A DNA stretch of 64,000 nucleotides from Pandoraea norimbergensis (GCF_001465545.3 NZ_CP013480.3:3224001-3288000); one strand, 5' to 3'; shown: positions 46,116 through 60,922, counted from the first letter of the stretch. The notes: generated by a model not told the origin, from the sequence alone. A program made the numbers and translations.

Positions 46116-46943
46116 ATGGCCATCACCATCAAGAATGCCCACGATGTCGAAATGATGCGCGTCGCCTGCCGTCTGGCAAGCGAGGTGCTCGACTTCATTA
46201 CGCCGCACGTCCGTGCCGGCGTGACCACCGGTGAACTGGACCGCCTGTGCCATGAGTACATGCTCAAGGAGCAAGGCACCGTCCCCGCGCCGCTGAATTA
46301 TCAGCCGCCGGGCTACCCGCCCTACCCCAAAGCCACCTGCATCTCGGTCAACGACGTGATCTGTCACGGCATTCCGGGTGACAAGGCGCTGAAAAACGGC
46401 GACGCGCTCAACATCGACATCACCGTCATCAAGGACGGCTATTTCGGCGACACGAGCCGCATGTTCATCGTCGGCGACGGTACCATTCTCGCCAAGCGGC
46501 TGGCCCAAGTGACCTACGAATGCATGTGGCTCGGCATCAACCAGGTGCGTCCGGGTGCGCGCCTCGGCGATATCGGCCATGCCATTCAGACGCATGCAGA
46601 AGCCCAAGGCTACAGCGTAGTACGCGAATATTGCGGCCACGGTATCGGTCAGGTGTTTCATGAAGACCCGCAGATTCTGCACTATGGCCGTCCGGGCACC
46701 GGGCTGGAATTGCAGGCCGGCATGATCTTCACGATCGAACCGATGATCAACGCCGGCAAGCGCGAAATTCGCACGATGCCCGATCAGTGGACCGTCAAAA
46801 CGCGCGATCGCAGCCTGTCCGCGCAGTGGGAGCACACGCTGTTGGTGACGGAAACCGGCCACGAAGTGCTCACGCATTCGGCCCTGACGCCGCCCCCGCC
46901 GCCGGGTTCGGCGTATCTGGCGTCGTACGCCGCAGCCGCTTGA
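46116..46943 (+). CDS. map: Methionine aminopeptidase, type I
   Basis: Map removes the initiator methionine after deformylation. The 275 residues show NIDITVIKDGYFGDTSRMF (two metal Asp), GHGIGQVFHEDPQI (metal His), MIFTIEPMI and WEHTLLVTETG (metal Glu residues). ATG at 46116 (MAITIKNAHDVEMM) fits the family. The C-terminus has an extra Pro-rich tail (LTPPPPPGSAYL). The gene diverges from rpsB, the usual neighbour. Confidence 0.97.
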   Translation: MAITIKNAHDVEMMRVACRLASEVLDFITPHVRAGVTTGELDRLCHEYMLKEQGTVPAPLNYQPPGYPPYPKATCISVNDVICHGIPGDKALKNGDALNIDITVIKDGYFGDTSRMFIVGDGTILAKRLAQVTYECMWLGINQVRPGARLGDIGHAIQTHAEAQGYSVVREYCGHGIGQVFHEDPQILHYGRPGTGLELQAGMIFTIEPMINAGKREIRTMPDQWTVKTRDRSLSAQWEHTLLVTETGHEVLTHSALTPPPPPGSAYLASYAAAA

Positions 46944-47035
46944 GCTTGATGTCTTATTGAAGTCTTAATGTCCGGCCGCCCTCCCCCAGGCGGCCGCCCA
47001 GCCTGACCCAGTTTCACCACGCCCAGGAAGCCGCC

Positions 47036-49600
47036 ATGCACGCGCGCGCGCACGCCCCTTCTCCGCTACGTCAGGCCGTCAAGGAACGTAAGGCCGAACT
47101 CGTCGAACGCTTTGCCACCCACGGCAAGATCGACGTGCTGTTGCACGGCCTTTGTCAGGCGGTCGATCAGGCCATGCGCGAAGCATGGGCCAGTTGTGCC
47201 ATGCCCGACGATCTGGCGCTTGTCGCCGTGGGCGGCTACGGGCGCGGCGAGTTGTACCCGTTCTCCGACGTCGACATTCTGGTGCTGCATCGTCACGCCG
47301 AGGGCGAGGCGCTGACCTCGCACGTCGAGCCGTTCATCAGCTTTCTGTGGGATATCGGGCTGGAAATCGGCTCGTCGGTGCGCACGGTGGACGAATGCAT
47401 CACGGAAGCCCACGCCGACGTGACCGTGCAGACGAGCCTGCTCGAAGCACGCCTGCTCACGGGCAATCAGGCGCTTTTCGACGAGTTCGAACAGCGTTTC
47501 TCGGCCGATCTCGACCCGCGCGCGTTTTTTCGCAGCAAGCAGTTGGAGATTCGCCAGCGTCACGCGAAGTATCAGGACACGCCCTACAGCCTCGAACCGA
47601 ACTGCAAGGAAAGCCCGGGCGGCTTGCGCGACCTGCAAGTGATTCTTTGGATGACCAAGGCGGCCGGCCTTGGCAACAGCTGGTCAGAGTTGTTCGCCCG
47701 TGACCTGCTGACCGATCGCGAACTCAAGGAATTGCGCCGTAACGAGCAGTTTCTCAAGGGGCTGCGCGCGCGCCTGCATCTGATCGCCCGCCGCCGTCAG
47801 GACGTGCTCGTCTTCGACATGCAGACGCCGCTGGCGCAAAGCCTCGGCTTCGAGGCCACTAGTACCAAGCGGGTCAGCGAGCAGTTGATGCGCCGTTATT
47901 ACTGGGCGGCCAAAGCGGTCTCGCAGCTCAATACCGTGCTGCTGCTCAATGTCGAGGCGCGTCTCTTCCCGCAGAGCAGCGGCATTACCCGCGTAATCAA
48001 CGAGCGTTTCGTCGAGAAGCAAGGGATGATCGAAATCGTCGACGATGAGCTGTATCAGCGCCATCCGAACGCGATTCTCGAGACGTTTCTGCTCTACGAG
48101 CAGGTCATCGGGGTGAAAGGTTTATCAGCACGTACGCTGCGGGCGCTTTACAATGCGCGCGATCTGATGAATGCGCAGTGGCGTGCCGATCCGGAAAACC
48201 GCCACACGTTTCTGGCGATCCTCCAGCAACCGCAAGGCATCACGCATGCGTTGCGCCTGATGAATCAGACGAGCGTGCTGGGCCGCTATCTGATCAACTT
48301 CCGTCGCGTGGTCGGTCAGATGCAGCACGACCTGTACCACGTGTACACCGTCGACCAGCACATTCTGATGGTGGTGCGCAATATTCGTCGCTTTGCGGTG
48401 GCGGAACACGCGCACGAATATCCGTTCTGTAGCCAGTTGATCGCCAACTTCGACCGGCCGTGGGCACTGACGATTGCCGCGCTCTTTCACGATATTGCGA
48501 AAGGCCGTGGCGGCGATCACTCCACGCTGGGCATGGTCGATGCGCGACGTTTTTGCACGCGTCACGGCATCGACAAGGAAGACACCGAATTGATCGTCTG
48601 GCTCGTGGGCGAGCATCTGACGATGAGCACGGTGGCGCAGAAGCAGGACACGACCGACCCGGAGGTCATTCGCCGCTTTGCGGAGAAAGTGGGCAACGAG
48701 CGGCGTCTGACGGCGCTGTATCTGCTCACGGTGGCCGATATTCGCGGCACCAGCCCGAAAGTCTGGAACGCCTGGAAGGGAAAACTGCTCGAAGACTTAT
48801 ACCGTCTGACGTTGCAGGTGCTGGGCGGCGCCAACCCCGACCCGCACGCGCAGTTGAAGACCCGCAAGGAGGAAGCGCTCGGCCTCCTGCGGCTTTACAC
48901 GGTGCCCGAGCGCGCCCAGGAGGCGCTCTGGAATACGCTGGACGTGGCTTATTTCCTGCGCAACGACCCGGCGGACGTGGCTTGGCAGACACGGCACCTG
49001 TGGCGCCATGTCGATAGCAACACGCCGATCGTCAAGGCACGGCCGTCGCCGATTGGCGAAGGCTTGCAGGTGATGGTCTACGTGCGCGATCAGGTCGATC
49101 TTTTCGCGCGCATTTGCGGCTATTTCGAGCGCAAGGGTTTGTCGATTCTCGACGCCAAGGTGCACACCACGAGTCACGGTTTCGCACTCGACAGCTTTTT
49201 GCTGACGGACCCGGGACTCGACACGAGCTATCGCGACATCATCAGTCTGGTGGAGAGCGAACTGGTGGCATTGCTCACCCGTGTCGAGCCGCTCGCCGAG
49301 CCGAGCAAAGGCCGGTTGCCGCGCCGTTCGCGCAGCTTCCCGGTCACCCCGCGCGTCGATCTGCGACCGGACGATCGTGGTCAGTATTACCTGCTGTCGG
49401 TGTCGGCCAACGACCGCACCGGTCTGCTTTACGCGGTTGCCCGCGTGCTTGCGCGTCATGGCGTGAGCGTGCGCACCGCCCGCATTAATACCCTCGGCGA
49501 GCGTGTCGAAGACACGTTCCTGCTCGATGGCAGCCGTTTGCAGGACAGTCGTCTGCAAATTGCCGTCGAGACCGAATTACTAGAAGCACTGGAACCATGA
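47036..49600 (+). CDS. glnD: [Protein-PII] uridylyltransferase/uridylyl-removing enzyme
   Basis: GlnD senses glutamine and modifies PII proteins, thereby controlling nitrogen assimilation. The 854 residues have the nucleotidyltransferase motif [19 protein letters not shown] (residues about 65-83), the HD domain for uridylyl removal ([20 protein letters not shown]) and two C-terminal ACT domains (about 680-760 and 785-854). ATG at 47036 follows CAGGAAG. Its stop overlaps the start of the pseudouridine synthase gene by 4 bases (ATGA). Confidence 0.98.
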   Translation: MHARAHAPSPLRQAVKERKAELVERFATHGKIDVLLHGLCQAVDQAMREAWASCAMPDDLALVAVGGYGRGELYPFSDVDILVLHRHAEGEALTSHVEPFISFLWDIGLEIGSSVRTVDECITEAHADVTVQTSLLEARLLTGNQALFDEFEQRFSADLDPRAFFRSKQLEIRQRHAKYQDTPYSLEPNCKESPGGLRDLQVILWMTKAAGLGNSWSELFARDLLTDRELKELRRNEQFLKGLRARLHLIARRRQDVLVFDMQTPLAQSLGFEATSTKRVSEQLMRRYYWAAKAVSQLNTVLLLNVEARLFPQSSGITRVINERFVEKQGMIEIVDDELYQRHPNAILETFLLYEQVIGVKGLSARTLRALYNARDLMNAQWRADPENRHTFLAILQQPQGITHALRLMNQTSVLGRYLINFRRVVGQMQHDLYHVYTVDQHILMVVRNIRRFAVAEHAHEYPFCSQLIANFDRPWALTIAALFHDIAKGRGGDHSTLGMVDARRFCTRHGIDKEDTELIVWLVGEHLTMSTVAQKQDTTDPEVIRRFAEKVGNERRLTALYLLTVADIRGTSPKVWNAWKGKLLEDLYRLTLQVLGGANPDPHAQLKTRKEEALGLLRLYTVPERAQEALWNTLDVAYFLRNDPADVAWQTRHLWRHVDSNTPIVKARPSPIGEGLQVMVYVRDQVDLFARICGYFERKGLSILDAKVHTTSHGFALDSFLLTDPGLDTSYRDIISLVESELVALLTRVEPLAEPSKGRLPRRSRSFPVTPRVDLRPDDRGQYYLLSVSANDRTGLLYAVARVLARHGVSVRTARINTLGERVEDTFLLDGSRLQDSRLQIAVETELLEALEP

Positions 49601-51675
49601 GCGATACCCCGCGCGCCAAACTGGGCGCCAAACACCCCCGAACCCTCGACAAGACCCGCGCGCCGGTGCGCTCGTCAGGCGCCCTGCGCCGTCCGACGAA
49701 ATCTGTCCCGGCGTCGATGCTCGACGGCAGCGGCGTAAAGAAGAAGCCTACCGGACCGCGGCCTTCCCGTCCCCGTCCGGCTGGCGACGACTTCACGCAA
49801 GCCACGGGTGGCGCACGCCGTCCGGCTGGCCCGGCAGGCGCTGGTGCCGGTGCAGCACCACGCAAGCCTGCGGGCGCTGCTGGCAAGCCGTTCGAGAAGC
49901 GGCCTTACGGCGAGCGCCCCCCAGCGCGCGGCCAGCGCGAGCGCGTCGCGGGTGCCCGTCCGGCACGTGCCGATGACGACCGCCCGCCACGTCGTTTCGA
50001 CGAAGATCGTCCGCGTCGTGCACCGGAAGGTGGCGCGCGTGGCGATCAGGGCCGTCCGTTCAACCGTGGTGCTGACGACCGTGCACCGCGTCGCTTTGAC
50101 GACAACCGTCCGCGTCGCGCACCTGAAGGTGGCGCACGTGGCGATCAGGCTCGCCCGTTCAACCGTGGTGCCGACGACCGCGCACCGCGTCGCTTTGACG
50201 AAGACCGTCCGCGTCGTGCACCCGAAGGTGGCGCACGTGGCGATCAGGCTCGCCCGTTCAACCGTGGTGCCGACGACCGCGCACCGCGTCGCTTTGACGA
50301 AGACCGTCCGCGCCGCGCACCCGAAGGTGGCGCGCGTGGCGATCAGGGCCGTCCGTTCAATCGTGGTGCCGATGACCGTGCACCTCGTCGCTTTGACGAC
50401 AACCGTCCGCGTCGTGCACCCGAAGGTGGCGCACGTGGCGAACAAGGCCGTCCGTTCAACCGTGGCGCCGATGACCGCGCGCCGCGCCGCTTTGACGAAG
50501 ACCGTCCGCGCCGCGCACCCGAAGGTGGCGCTCGCGGCGATCAGGCCCGTCCGTTCAATCGTGGCGCCGATGACCGTGCACCGCGTCGCTTTGACGACAA
50601 CCGTCAGCGCCGCGCACCCGAAGGTGGCGCTCGCGGCGATCAGGCCCGTCCGTTCAATCGTGGCGCCGACGACCGCGCACCGCGTCGCTTCGACGAAGAC
50701 CGTCCACGCCGTGCTCCGGAAGGTGGCGCACGTGGCGATCAGGCCCGTCCGTACAACCGTGGCGCCGATGACCGCGCACCGCGTCGCAGCCCGGACGGCG
50801 CACCGCCGCGCGGCCGGTTTGGCAACGACGAGCGCGGCGCACGCCCGGCCCGCGCCACACGTCCGACGCGCGTCGAACGCGATGACGACGACGATATCAA
50901 GGTGCATAACGACGCTGCGGGTTCGCTGCGTCTGTCCAAGCGCATGTCGGAACTCGGCCTGTGTTCGCGCCGCGAAGCCGATGAGTGGATTGCCAAGGGC
51001 TGGGTCCGTGTCGACGGCAAGGTCGTGACCGAGCTTGGCACCCGGATTCTGCCCACGCAGGACATTACCGTCGTGCAGGCCGCCCGCAAGGAGCAGGCCA
51101 ATCGCATGACGATCATCATCCACAAGCCGGTGGGCTATGTTTCGGGTCAGGCGGAAGACGGCTACGAGCCGGCGATCGTTCTGGTCACACGTGAAAACCA
51201 CTGGTCGGAAGACGATGCCGGCGTGCGCTTCTCGCCGACGCATCTGCGCAGTCTGGCCCCCGCCGGACGCCTCGACATCGACTCGACCGGCGTGCTGGTG
51301 CTCACGCAAGACGGCCGCATCGCCAAGCAACTGATCGGCGAAGACTCGGACGTCGAAAAGGAATACCTCGTGCGCGTGTCGTACGACGGCCAAGAGCAGA
51401 ACGTGCAGGCACTGTTCCCCGAAAGCCGTCTGGCGTTGCTGCGCCACGGGCTCGAACTCGACGACCAGCCGCTCAAGCCGGCACAAGTCGAGTGGCAGAA
51501 CCCGGAGCAGCTGCGTTTTGTGCTGAAGGAAGGCAAGAAGCGTCAGATTCGCCGCATGTGCGAACTCGTCGGACTGCATGTGACGGGTCTCAAGCGCGTG
51601 CGCATGGGCCGCGTCACGCTCGGCAATCTGCCGGTGGGCGAATGGCGTTACCTGCGCCCTGGTGAAGAGTTCTGA
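49597..51675 (+). CDS. RsuA/RluB/RluF-family pseudouridine synthase with long Arg-rich repeat domain
   Basis: The 692-residue enzyme probably converts uridine to pseudouridine in 23S rRNA. Residues 1-125 are basic and low-complexity. Residues 127-390 are eight near-identical 33-residue repeats rich in Arg, Asp, Gly and Pro, then a broken ninth. The S4 RNA-binding domain follows ([20 protein letters not shown]), then the catalytic domain with [17 protein letters not shown] (Asp560) and [20 protein letters not shown]. The ending [15 protein letters not shown] is most like RluF. RluB/RluF enzymes are usually 250-350 residues, so about half of the protein is extra. The repeats are probably disordered and RNA-binding. 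It is translationally coupled to glnD. Confidence 0.93.
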   Translation: MSDTPRAKLGAKHPRTLDKTRAPVRSSGALRRPTKSVPASMLDGSGVKKKPTGPRPSRPRPAGDDFTQATGGARRPAGPAGAGAGAAPRKPAGAAGKPFEKRPYGERPPARGQRERVAGARPARADDDRPPRRFDEDRPRRAPEGGARGDQGRPFNRGADDRAPRRFDDNRPRRAPEGGARGDQARPFNRGADDRAPRRFDEDRPRRAPEGGARGDQARPFNRGADDRAPRRFDEDRPRRAPEGGARGDQGRPFNRGADDRAPRRFDDNRPRRAPEGGARGEQGRPFNRGADDRAPRRFDEDRPRRAPEGGARGDQARPFNRGADDRAPRRFDDNRQRRAPEGGARGDQARPFNRGADDRAPRRFDEDRPRRAPEGGARGDQARPYNRGADDRAPRRSPDGAPPRGRFGNDERGARPARATRPTRVERDDDDDIKVHNDAAGSLRLSKRMSELGLCSRREADEWIAKGWVRVDGKVVTELGTRILPTQDITVVQAARKEQANRMTIIIHKPVGYVSGQAEDGYEPAIVLVTRENHWSEDDAGVRFSPTHLRSLAPAGRLDIDSTGVLVLTQDGRIAKQLIGEDSDVEKEYLVRVSYDGQEQNVQALFPESRLALLRHGLELDDQPLKPAQVEWQNPEQLRFVLKEGKKRQIRRMCELVGLHVTGLKRVRMGRVTLGNLPVGEWRYLRPGEEF
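49975..50790 (+). repeat. Eight 99-base in-frame tandem repeats plus partial ninth
   Basis: Exact 99-base units start at 49975, 50074, 50173, 50272, 50371, 50470, 50569 and 50668. A ninth begins at 50767 and diverges after DDRAPRR. Each unit encodes DDRAPRRFD(E/D)(D/N)R then [11 protein letters not shown](D/E)Q(A/G)RP and (F/Y)NRGA. Units 2, 5 and 7 have FDDN, the others FDED. The unit is a multiple of three, so copy-number change keeps the frame. Synonymous differences are scattered among units. Confidence 0.97.
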
Positions 51676-51707
51676 TCTCGCTGCACGCCAGATGGTCCAA
51701 GACGTGA

Positions 51708-51731
51708 AAAAGCCCGCGAAAGCGGGCTTTT
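51708..51731. terminator. Bidirectional intrinsic terminator between pseudouridine synthase gene and def
   Basis: AAAAGCCCGC-GAAA-GCGGGCTTTT is a perfect 10-base-pair stem with a GAAA tetraloop. Further T residues follow on the plus strand and A residues precede it. It lies between converging genes. Confidence 0.93.
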
Positions 51732-51769
51732 TTGCTTCTGGTGATACGAACTAGACTCGCATCAGCACA

Positions 51770-52303
51770 TCAATCGTCGCTCGCCGGATCGAGTCCGGGG
51801 AAGAGGATTTCAGTGAATCCGAACTTGCTGAAATCGGTGATGCGCATCGGGTACAGCTTGCCGATCAGGTGATCGCACTCATGCTGCACCACACGCGCGT
51901 GAAAGCCTTCGGCAATACGGTCGATGCTCTTGCCATATTGATCGAAGCCCTCGTAGCGCAGCATCGAATAACGGCTGACCATGCCGCGCAGGCCGGGCAC
52001 CGACAAACACCCTTCCCAGCCCTCTTCCATATCTTGCGTGAGCGGCGTGATCACCGGGTTGATCAGCACCGTCTCGGGCACTTCGGGAGCGTCGGGATAA
52101 CGGTCGTTGTGTTCGAAGCCGAAGATCACCACCTGCAAGTCCACGCCGATCTGTGGTGCGGCGAGCCCTGCCCCGTCGGCATGCCGCATGGTGTCGAACA
52201 TGTCGGCCACCAGTTCGTGCAACTCGGGGGTGTCGAAATGCTCGACCGACTTGGCGATGCGCAACAGCCGCGGATCGCCCATTTTCAGAATGTCGCGAAT
52301 CAT
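51770..52303 (-). CDS. def: Peptide deformylase
   Basis: Def removes the formyl group from nascent proteins. The 177 residues have all three motifs: [11 protein letters not shown] (I), EGCLSVPG (II, metal Cys) and [11 protein letters not shown] (III, metal His pair and catalytic Glu). ATG at 52303 ([20 protein letters not shown]) is canonical. It lies 16 bases after the ligA stop on the same strand rather than with fmt, so it may be a second deformylase of the genome, which cannot be checked here. Confidence 0.96.
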   Translation of the reverse strand: MIRDILKMGDPRLLRIAKSVEHFDTPELHELVADMFDTMRHADGAGLAAPQIGVDLQVVIFGFEHNDRYPDAPEVPETVLINPVITPLTQDMEEGWEGCLSVPGLRGMVSRYSMLRYEGFDQYGKSIDRIAEGFHARVVQHECDHLIGKLYPMRITDFSKFGFTEILFPGLDPASDD

Positions 52304-52319
52304 CGATTGGGTCCTCACA

Positions 52320-56224
<3,905 letters not shown>

Positions 56225-56263
56225 GCGCGGCGTTCCTCTCTCTTCTCCATCGTGGGCATGGGG

Positions 56264-59200
56264 TCAGGCAATTTCGGCCAGATTGATCGCGGACTCCATG
56301 TCCACCGCCACAATCCGCGACACCCCTTGTTCCTGCATGGTGACGCCGATGAGCTGATTGGCCATTTCCATCGCGATCTTGTTGTGTGAAATAAAGACGA
56401 ACTGCGTGCGGTCCGACATGCGCGCAACCATCTTGGCGTAACGCTCGGTGTTGGCGTCGTCCAGCGGCGCGTCCACCTCATCGAGCAAACAGAAAGGTGC
56501 CGGGTTGAGCTGGAACATGCCGAACACGAGCGCGATGGCTGTGAGGGCCTTCTCTCCACCAGACAGCAAGTGAATCGTAGAGTTCTTCTTGCCGGGCGGT
56601 TGTGCCATCACCTGCACGCCAGCGTCGAGAATTTCGTCGCCGGTCATGATGAGTTTGGCCTGACCGCCACCGAACAGCATCGGGAACAATTCGCCGAAAT
56701 GCTTGTTCACCTCGTCGAACGTGCCTTGCAGCAGCACACGCGTTTCTTCGTCGATCTTGCGAATCGCGCCTTCGAGCGTTTCGATGGCGTCGTTCAGGTC
56801 GGCCGACTGCGCATCGAGGAAGACCTTGCGCTCGCGCGCCGTCTCCAGCTCTTCCAGCGCAGCCATGTTGACCGGGCCCAGCGAGTTGATCGCGTTGTTG
56901 ATGCGCGTGACTTCGCCTTGCAGGTACGACGCCTTCATGTCCGGCGTGAGCTTGGCCGAGAGCGCCTCTTCGTCGACCTCGGCATTCGTGAGCTGCTCCA
57001 CGAACTGCTCGCGGTTCAGGCGGGCGGCCTGCTCCTTCAACTGCAATTCGGTGATGCGATCGCGCAGCGGCTGCAAGCCACGTTCAGCGGCCAGCCGCTC
57101 TTCGTCGCTCTGGCGCAGCTTGTGTGTGAGTGCGTCGAGTTCGATACGGGCAGCGCCCAGAATCTCTTCCTTCTCGGCGCGCAGTTCCAGTGCGTCCTGA
57201 AGGCCGTTCTCGGCAGTCTGTTCGGTGATCTGCGCCAGTTCGGCCTGTGCTTGTTCGATCGAAACGACCAGACGGTCGGCTTGTTCAAGCGAGGTCTGAA
57301 TGCTGCGGCGATGCTCGTCGATCTTGCTGACGATGCCCTTCTGACCGAAAGAGGCTTCCTGTGCCAGACGCTCCAGCTCGCGGGCGCGATTGCGGGCGTC
57401 GGAGAGTTTGCTGTCGAGCGATTCGAATTCGAGTTGTCCGTCTTCGAACGTTGCCTGCAATTCGGCCAGACGCCCGTCGTTCTGTTCGAAATTGGCTTCT
57501 GACTCGGTGCGCAGCGCTCGTTGCTCTTCGATCTGCGCCGCGATCTCACGCAGTTCTTCGTCGATCTGCGTGCTGCGCGCGTTGAAGCGCTCGTAGGCTT
57601 GCGTGAGCTTGAGCACGTCGAGTTGCAAGGCGTGCACGCGCTGCGTCGCACGCTCGGCGCGGCCGCGCACATCCGTCAGTGCCTGAGCCGCCTGACTGTA
57701 GGCCGCTTCCGTGCGCACCGCTGCCGACTTGGCTTCGTCGGAGAGCAGCACCTGCGCACGCAGTTGCTTGCCGAGATTCTCGATTTCCTGCTGACGGGCA
57801 AGCAAGCCCGCCTGCTCCGAGTCGGCCGCGTAGAGCTGAACGCCCACACGCGTGACCTGATGGCCGGCCTTGACGACGAACGATGCGCCTTCGGGCAACT
57901 GCGCGCGCAAGGACATCGCCTGCGTGAGATCGTCCGCCACGAAGGTTTGGCCGAGCCATTCCTGCAACACCGCACGCAGGCCCGGATCGTCGATACGGAG
58001 CAGCGAAAGCAGCGGGCGCAGCGACGCCGGGGCATCAAGCGGACGCGCAGCCGGTGGCGGCGAATAGAACGCCAGCTTGGCCGGCGGGGCATCGCTTGCA
58101 AACGCCTTGACCCAGTCGAGATTGCTGATCTCAAGCGCGGCCAGCCGCTCGCGCAATACCGATTCGAGCGCGCTTTCCCAGCCCGGCTCGATGTGCAATT
58201 TCTTCCACAGACGCGGCAGTTGCGCCAGCTCGTGCTTGTCGAGCCACGGCTGCACCTTGCCTTCGGTCTGCACGCTTTCTTGCAGTTGCTTGAGCGCGAC
58301 GAGGCGCGCTTCCAACTGAGCGATGGTCGCGGCTTCGGACTGCACGCGTGCCTGCGCTTCGCTGCGCTCGGCTTCGAGACGCGGCAGACGCTCTTGCGCC
58401 TCGGCCAGTTCGGCCTGTGCGTCTTCGAGCATCGCCTGATGTTCGGCCAGATCGCCGCGCTGCATTTCGAGTTCGGCTTCGTCGGGCTTGTCGAGCCCGC
58501 GTGCCTCGCCCTGCAAACGCTCCTGACGCTGCTGCAACTGCTGCAACGCCTGATCGGCGTTGCGCTGATGGGCCGCTTCCAGCTTCAGGCTCTGTTCGAC
58601 CTGTGCGATTTCGCTGCGCTGCTCGTTGAGCAGGCTCTGCGCATCGCGCCAACCGGTTTCGAGCGCCGGCAGCGCGTCGTTCTGATCGGCGGCCTGATCC
58701 TGCGCCGTGGCGGCGCGCTCTTCGGCAATGATGAGTTCTTCTTCGGCCAGCGCGAGCGCTTCTTCCGACTGCGAAGAACGGGCCTGCCACTGTTCGCGCT
58801 GCGAGGTCAGTGCCGCCAGTTGCGCCTGCACGCGATTGCGCGACTCGACGACATAGCGAATCTCGGCCTCGAGCCGGCTCACCTCCGAGTTGGCTTCGTA
58901 CATCGCGCCTTGCGCGGCTTGTACGGCATCGGTGGCGGTGTAATGCGCGGCGCGCAGCGTTTCGAGATCGGATTCCGACCCGCGCAGGCGTGCCATCTGC
59001 GCTTCGAGATCGACCTGAGCCGATTCGATGGCGCGCTGCTGACGCTCTTGCTCGCCCTGCGCTTCGTTCTTGCGCAGCAGCCACAGCAGTTGCTGCTTTT
59101 CTTCGCCGTCGCGATGCAAGTCCTTGAAACGATTGGCGACGACCGCCTGCGATTCGAGCTTTTCGAGATTGGCACCGAGTTCGCGCAGGATGTCTTCCAC

Positions 59201-59779
59201 ACGCGTCAGGTTCTCGCGGGTGTCCTGCAAACGGTTTTCGGTCTCGCGGCGGCGTTCCTTGTACTTCGACACACCGGCGGCTTCTTCGAGAAACACGCGC
59301 AGCTCTTCGGGCTTGGCCTCGATGATGCGCGAGATCATCCCCTGCCCGATGATGGCGTAGGCGCGCGGCCCGAGGCCGGTACCGAGGAAGATGTCCTGAA
59401 TGTCGCGGCGGCGTGCCGGCAGGTTGTTGATGTAGTAGCTGGAGGTGCCATCGCGCGTGAGCACGCGCTTGACGGCGATTTCCGCGTACTGGCTCCACTG
59501 CCCGGCGGCGCGCCCGGCGCTGTTGTCGAACACGAGTTCGACGCTGGCGCGGCTCGCCTGTTTGCGGGCGGTCGATCCATTGAAAATCACGTCCTGCATC
59601 GATTCACCGCGCAGCTCAGAGGCGCGCGATTCGCCGAGCACCCAGCGCACGGCATCGATGATGTTGGATTTGCCGCACCCGTTCGGGCCGACAATCCCGA
59701 CCAACTGGCCGGGAACCGCGAAGTTCGTCGGGTCGACGAAGGATTTGAAGCCAGCGAGTTTGAGGGAAGTCAGACGCAC
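56264..59779 (-). CDS. smc: Chromosome partition protein SMC
   Basis: SMC compacts and segregates chromosomes with ScpA and ScpB. The 1171 residues show Walker A GIVGPNGCGKSNIIDAVRWV in the N-terminal head and two very long coiled coils. A hinge lies at about residues 510-660 (WESALESVLRERLAALEISN to about GHQVTRVGVQLYAADSEQAG). The C-terminal head has the signature LLSGGEKALTAIAL and Walker B FCLLDEVDAPLDDANTERYA. The start MRLTSLKLAGFKSFVDPT is canonical. True SMC rather than MukB is present. scpA and scpB are not in the window. Confidence 0.98.
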   Translation of the reverse strand: MRLTSLKLAGFKSFVDPTNFAVPGQLVGIVGPNGCGKSNIIDAVRWVLGESRASELRGESMQDVIFNGSTARKQASRASVELVFDNSAGRAAGQWSQYAEIAVKRVLTRDGTSSYYINNLPARRRDIQDIFLGTGLGPRAYAIIGQGMISRIIEAKPEELRVFLEEAAGVSKYKERRRETENRLQDTRENLTRVEDILRELGANLEKLESQAVVANRFKDLHRDGEEKQQLLWLLRKNEAQGEQERQQRAIESAQVDLEAQMARLRGSESDLETLRAAHYTATDAVQAAQGAMYEANSEVSRLEAEIRYVVESRNRVQAQLAALTSQREQWQARSSQSEEALALAEEELIIAEERAATAQDQAADQNDALPALETGWRDAQSLLNEQRSEIAQVEQSLKLEAAHQRNADQALQQLQQRQERLQGEARGLDKPDEAELEMQRGDLAEHQAMLEDAQAELAEAQERLPRLEAERSEAQARVQSEAATIAQLEARLVALKQLQESVQTEGKVQPWLDKHELAQLPRLWKKLHIEPGWESALESVLRERLAALEISNLDWVKAFASDAPPAKLAFYSPPPAARPLDAPASLRPLLSLLRIDDPGLRAVLQEWLGQTFVADDLTQAMSLRAQLPEGASFVVKAGHQVTRVGVQLYAADSEQAGLLARQQEIENLGKQLRAQVLLSDEAKSAAVRTEAAYSQAAQALTDVRGRAERATQRVHALQLDVLKLTQAYERFNARSTQIDEELREIAAQIEEQRALRTESEANFEQNDGRLAELQATFEDGQLEFESLDSKLSDARNRARELERLAQEASFGQKGIVSKIDEHRRSIQTSLEQADRLVVSIEQAQAELAQITEQTAENGLQDALELRAEKEEILGAARIELDALTHKLRQSDEERLAAERGLQPLRDRITELQLKEQAARLNREQFVEQLTNAEVDEEALSAKLTPDMKASYLQGEVTRINNAINSLGPVNMAALEELETARERKVFLDAQSADLNDAIETLEGAIRKIDEETRVLLQGTFDEVNKHFGELFPMLFGGGQAKLIMTGDEILDAGVQVMAQPPGKKNSTIHLLSGGEKALTAIALVFGMFQLNPAPFCLLDEVDAPLDDANTERYAKMVARMSDRTQFVFISHNKIAMEMANQLIGVTMQEQGVSRIVAVDMESAINLAEIA

Positions 59780-59935
59780 GGCAGGTTCGCTTTATCGGTC
59801 ATTGAATGATGGGAAAGACGCAGACGCGCTTAGCTGGTCCTGTCGGGCCTCGCGCACGCTGGCGTGCGCTGGCCGCTCATACCGTTAATGACATCGGCAA
59901 CAGCACCAGTCACACCGGTATTACATGGGTACGCA

Positions 59936-60922
59936 TCATACCATCGCATCCCCCGCCGTCGTGGATTTACAACGCTTGGATTCCGGCAAAATTCCGGACA
60001 GGATGCCGGCCGCCACGATGCACAATCCGCCAGCGATTTCGCGGGTTCCTAGCCCTTCGCTGGCCAGCCACCACGACGAGATCGCCGCCACCACGATTTC
60101 GAACAGCATGATGAGCGCCGCCTGATTGGCCGGCACGCGCGCGAGCCCGAACTGCACGATCACGTTCGAAAAGGCGATGGTGCAACCCAAGGCAACCGCG
60201 ACCGCCGCCGTCGCCGGGTTCGACGTCAGCGCCGAGAGCGCCGCCCCGCCCGACGCGATCCCGCCGTCGAACGGCAGCACCAGCAGGCCGCCAACCAGAC
60301 AGCCCAGATACAGGGTCCAGCTCCGCATTTCCGGCTTGACGTCGGGCAGTTCGAGGCTCACCCGGCGCAGCAACACGTTATTCAGGGCGAAAGCGGCCCC
60401 GGCGATCATCCCGGCCCACTCACCGGGGTTGTTCGGCACCGGCCAGCCCAGTTCCGGCGACCAGAGCATGAGCCCCGCCCCGCCGAGCGCCAGCGCGATC
60501 AGGCCCGCCCCGCGCAGCCCGACGCGCTCGCCAAGCAGCCAGTTCGCGAAGAGCGCCGTCCATACGGGGGTCAGATAGAAAAGCAGCAGCACGCGCATGA
60601 CATGGCCATGCGTGGTGCCCCAGACGAACGCGACGTTGGTAATGCCGCCCGCGAAGGCCACCCCGGCGAGCAGCCACGACCAGCGCAGCGTGCCCAGCGA
60701 GCGTCGATAGACCAGCGAGAGCAGCAGCAACGCGATGGTGGCCGTACAGGCTTGCGCCGGCACGGCGGCGACACCCCACTGGGCGAGAACACGGTAAGGA
60801 AACCAGGCGAGACCCCACACGGAGGATCCGATGAGAATGGCCAAGGCGGGGGCCGCCCGGGCACGCAGCGTGGCGCCGGACAGGGAGTCCGGGCCTGGCG
60901 CGCCGTTGCCGGCTACGGTCAT
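59936..60922 (-). CDS. DMT-superfamily transporter (EamA type)
   Basis: This is a 328-residue inner-membrane protein with ten predicted helices in two EamA repeats (first from PALAILIGSSVWGLAWFPYR, second from GEWAGMIAGAAFALNNVLLR). An N-terminal soluble stretch of about 25 residues precedes helix 1. The helix 9-10 region LARVPANQAALIMLFEIVVA is typical of the family. It is divergent from dapC across a 313-base gap and separated from smc by 156 bases, so a separate transcript is likely. The substrate is not identifiable. Confidence 0.88.
   Translation of the reverse strand: MTVAGNGAPGPDSLSGATLRARAAPALAILIGSSVWGLAWFPYRVLAQWGVAAVPAQACTATIALLLLSLVYRRSLGTLRWSWLLAGVAFAGGITNVAFVWGTTHGHVMRVLLLFYLTPVWTALFANWLLGERVGLRGAGLIALALGGAGLMLWSPELGWPVPNNPGEWAGMIAGAAFALNNVLLRRVSLELPDVKPEMRSWTLYLGCLVGGLLVLPFDGGIASGGAALSALTSNPATAAVAVALGCTIAFSNVIVQFGLARVPANQAALIMLFEIVVAAISSWWLASEGLGTREIAGGLCIVAAGILSGILPESKRCKSTTAGDAMV

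Noticed and set aside
49975..50790. CRISPR-like array
   Set aside because: The 99-base repeats are contiguous, without spacers, in frame, and translate to a protein repeat. No cas genes are nearby.
49675..51579. 634-residue open frame on the minus strand across the pseudouridine synthase gene
   Set aside because: It mirrors the repeat array and the strong third-position GC bias. It has no recognisable domain, and the plus strand encodes clear S4 and pseudouridine synthase motifs.
57521..59809. 762-residue plus-strand open frame opposite smc
   Set aside because: Low-complexity Leu/Arg/Gln shadow of the coiled-coil coding strand.
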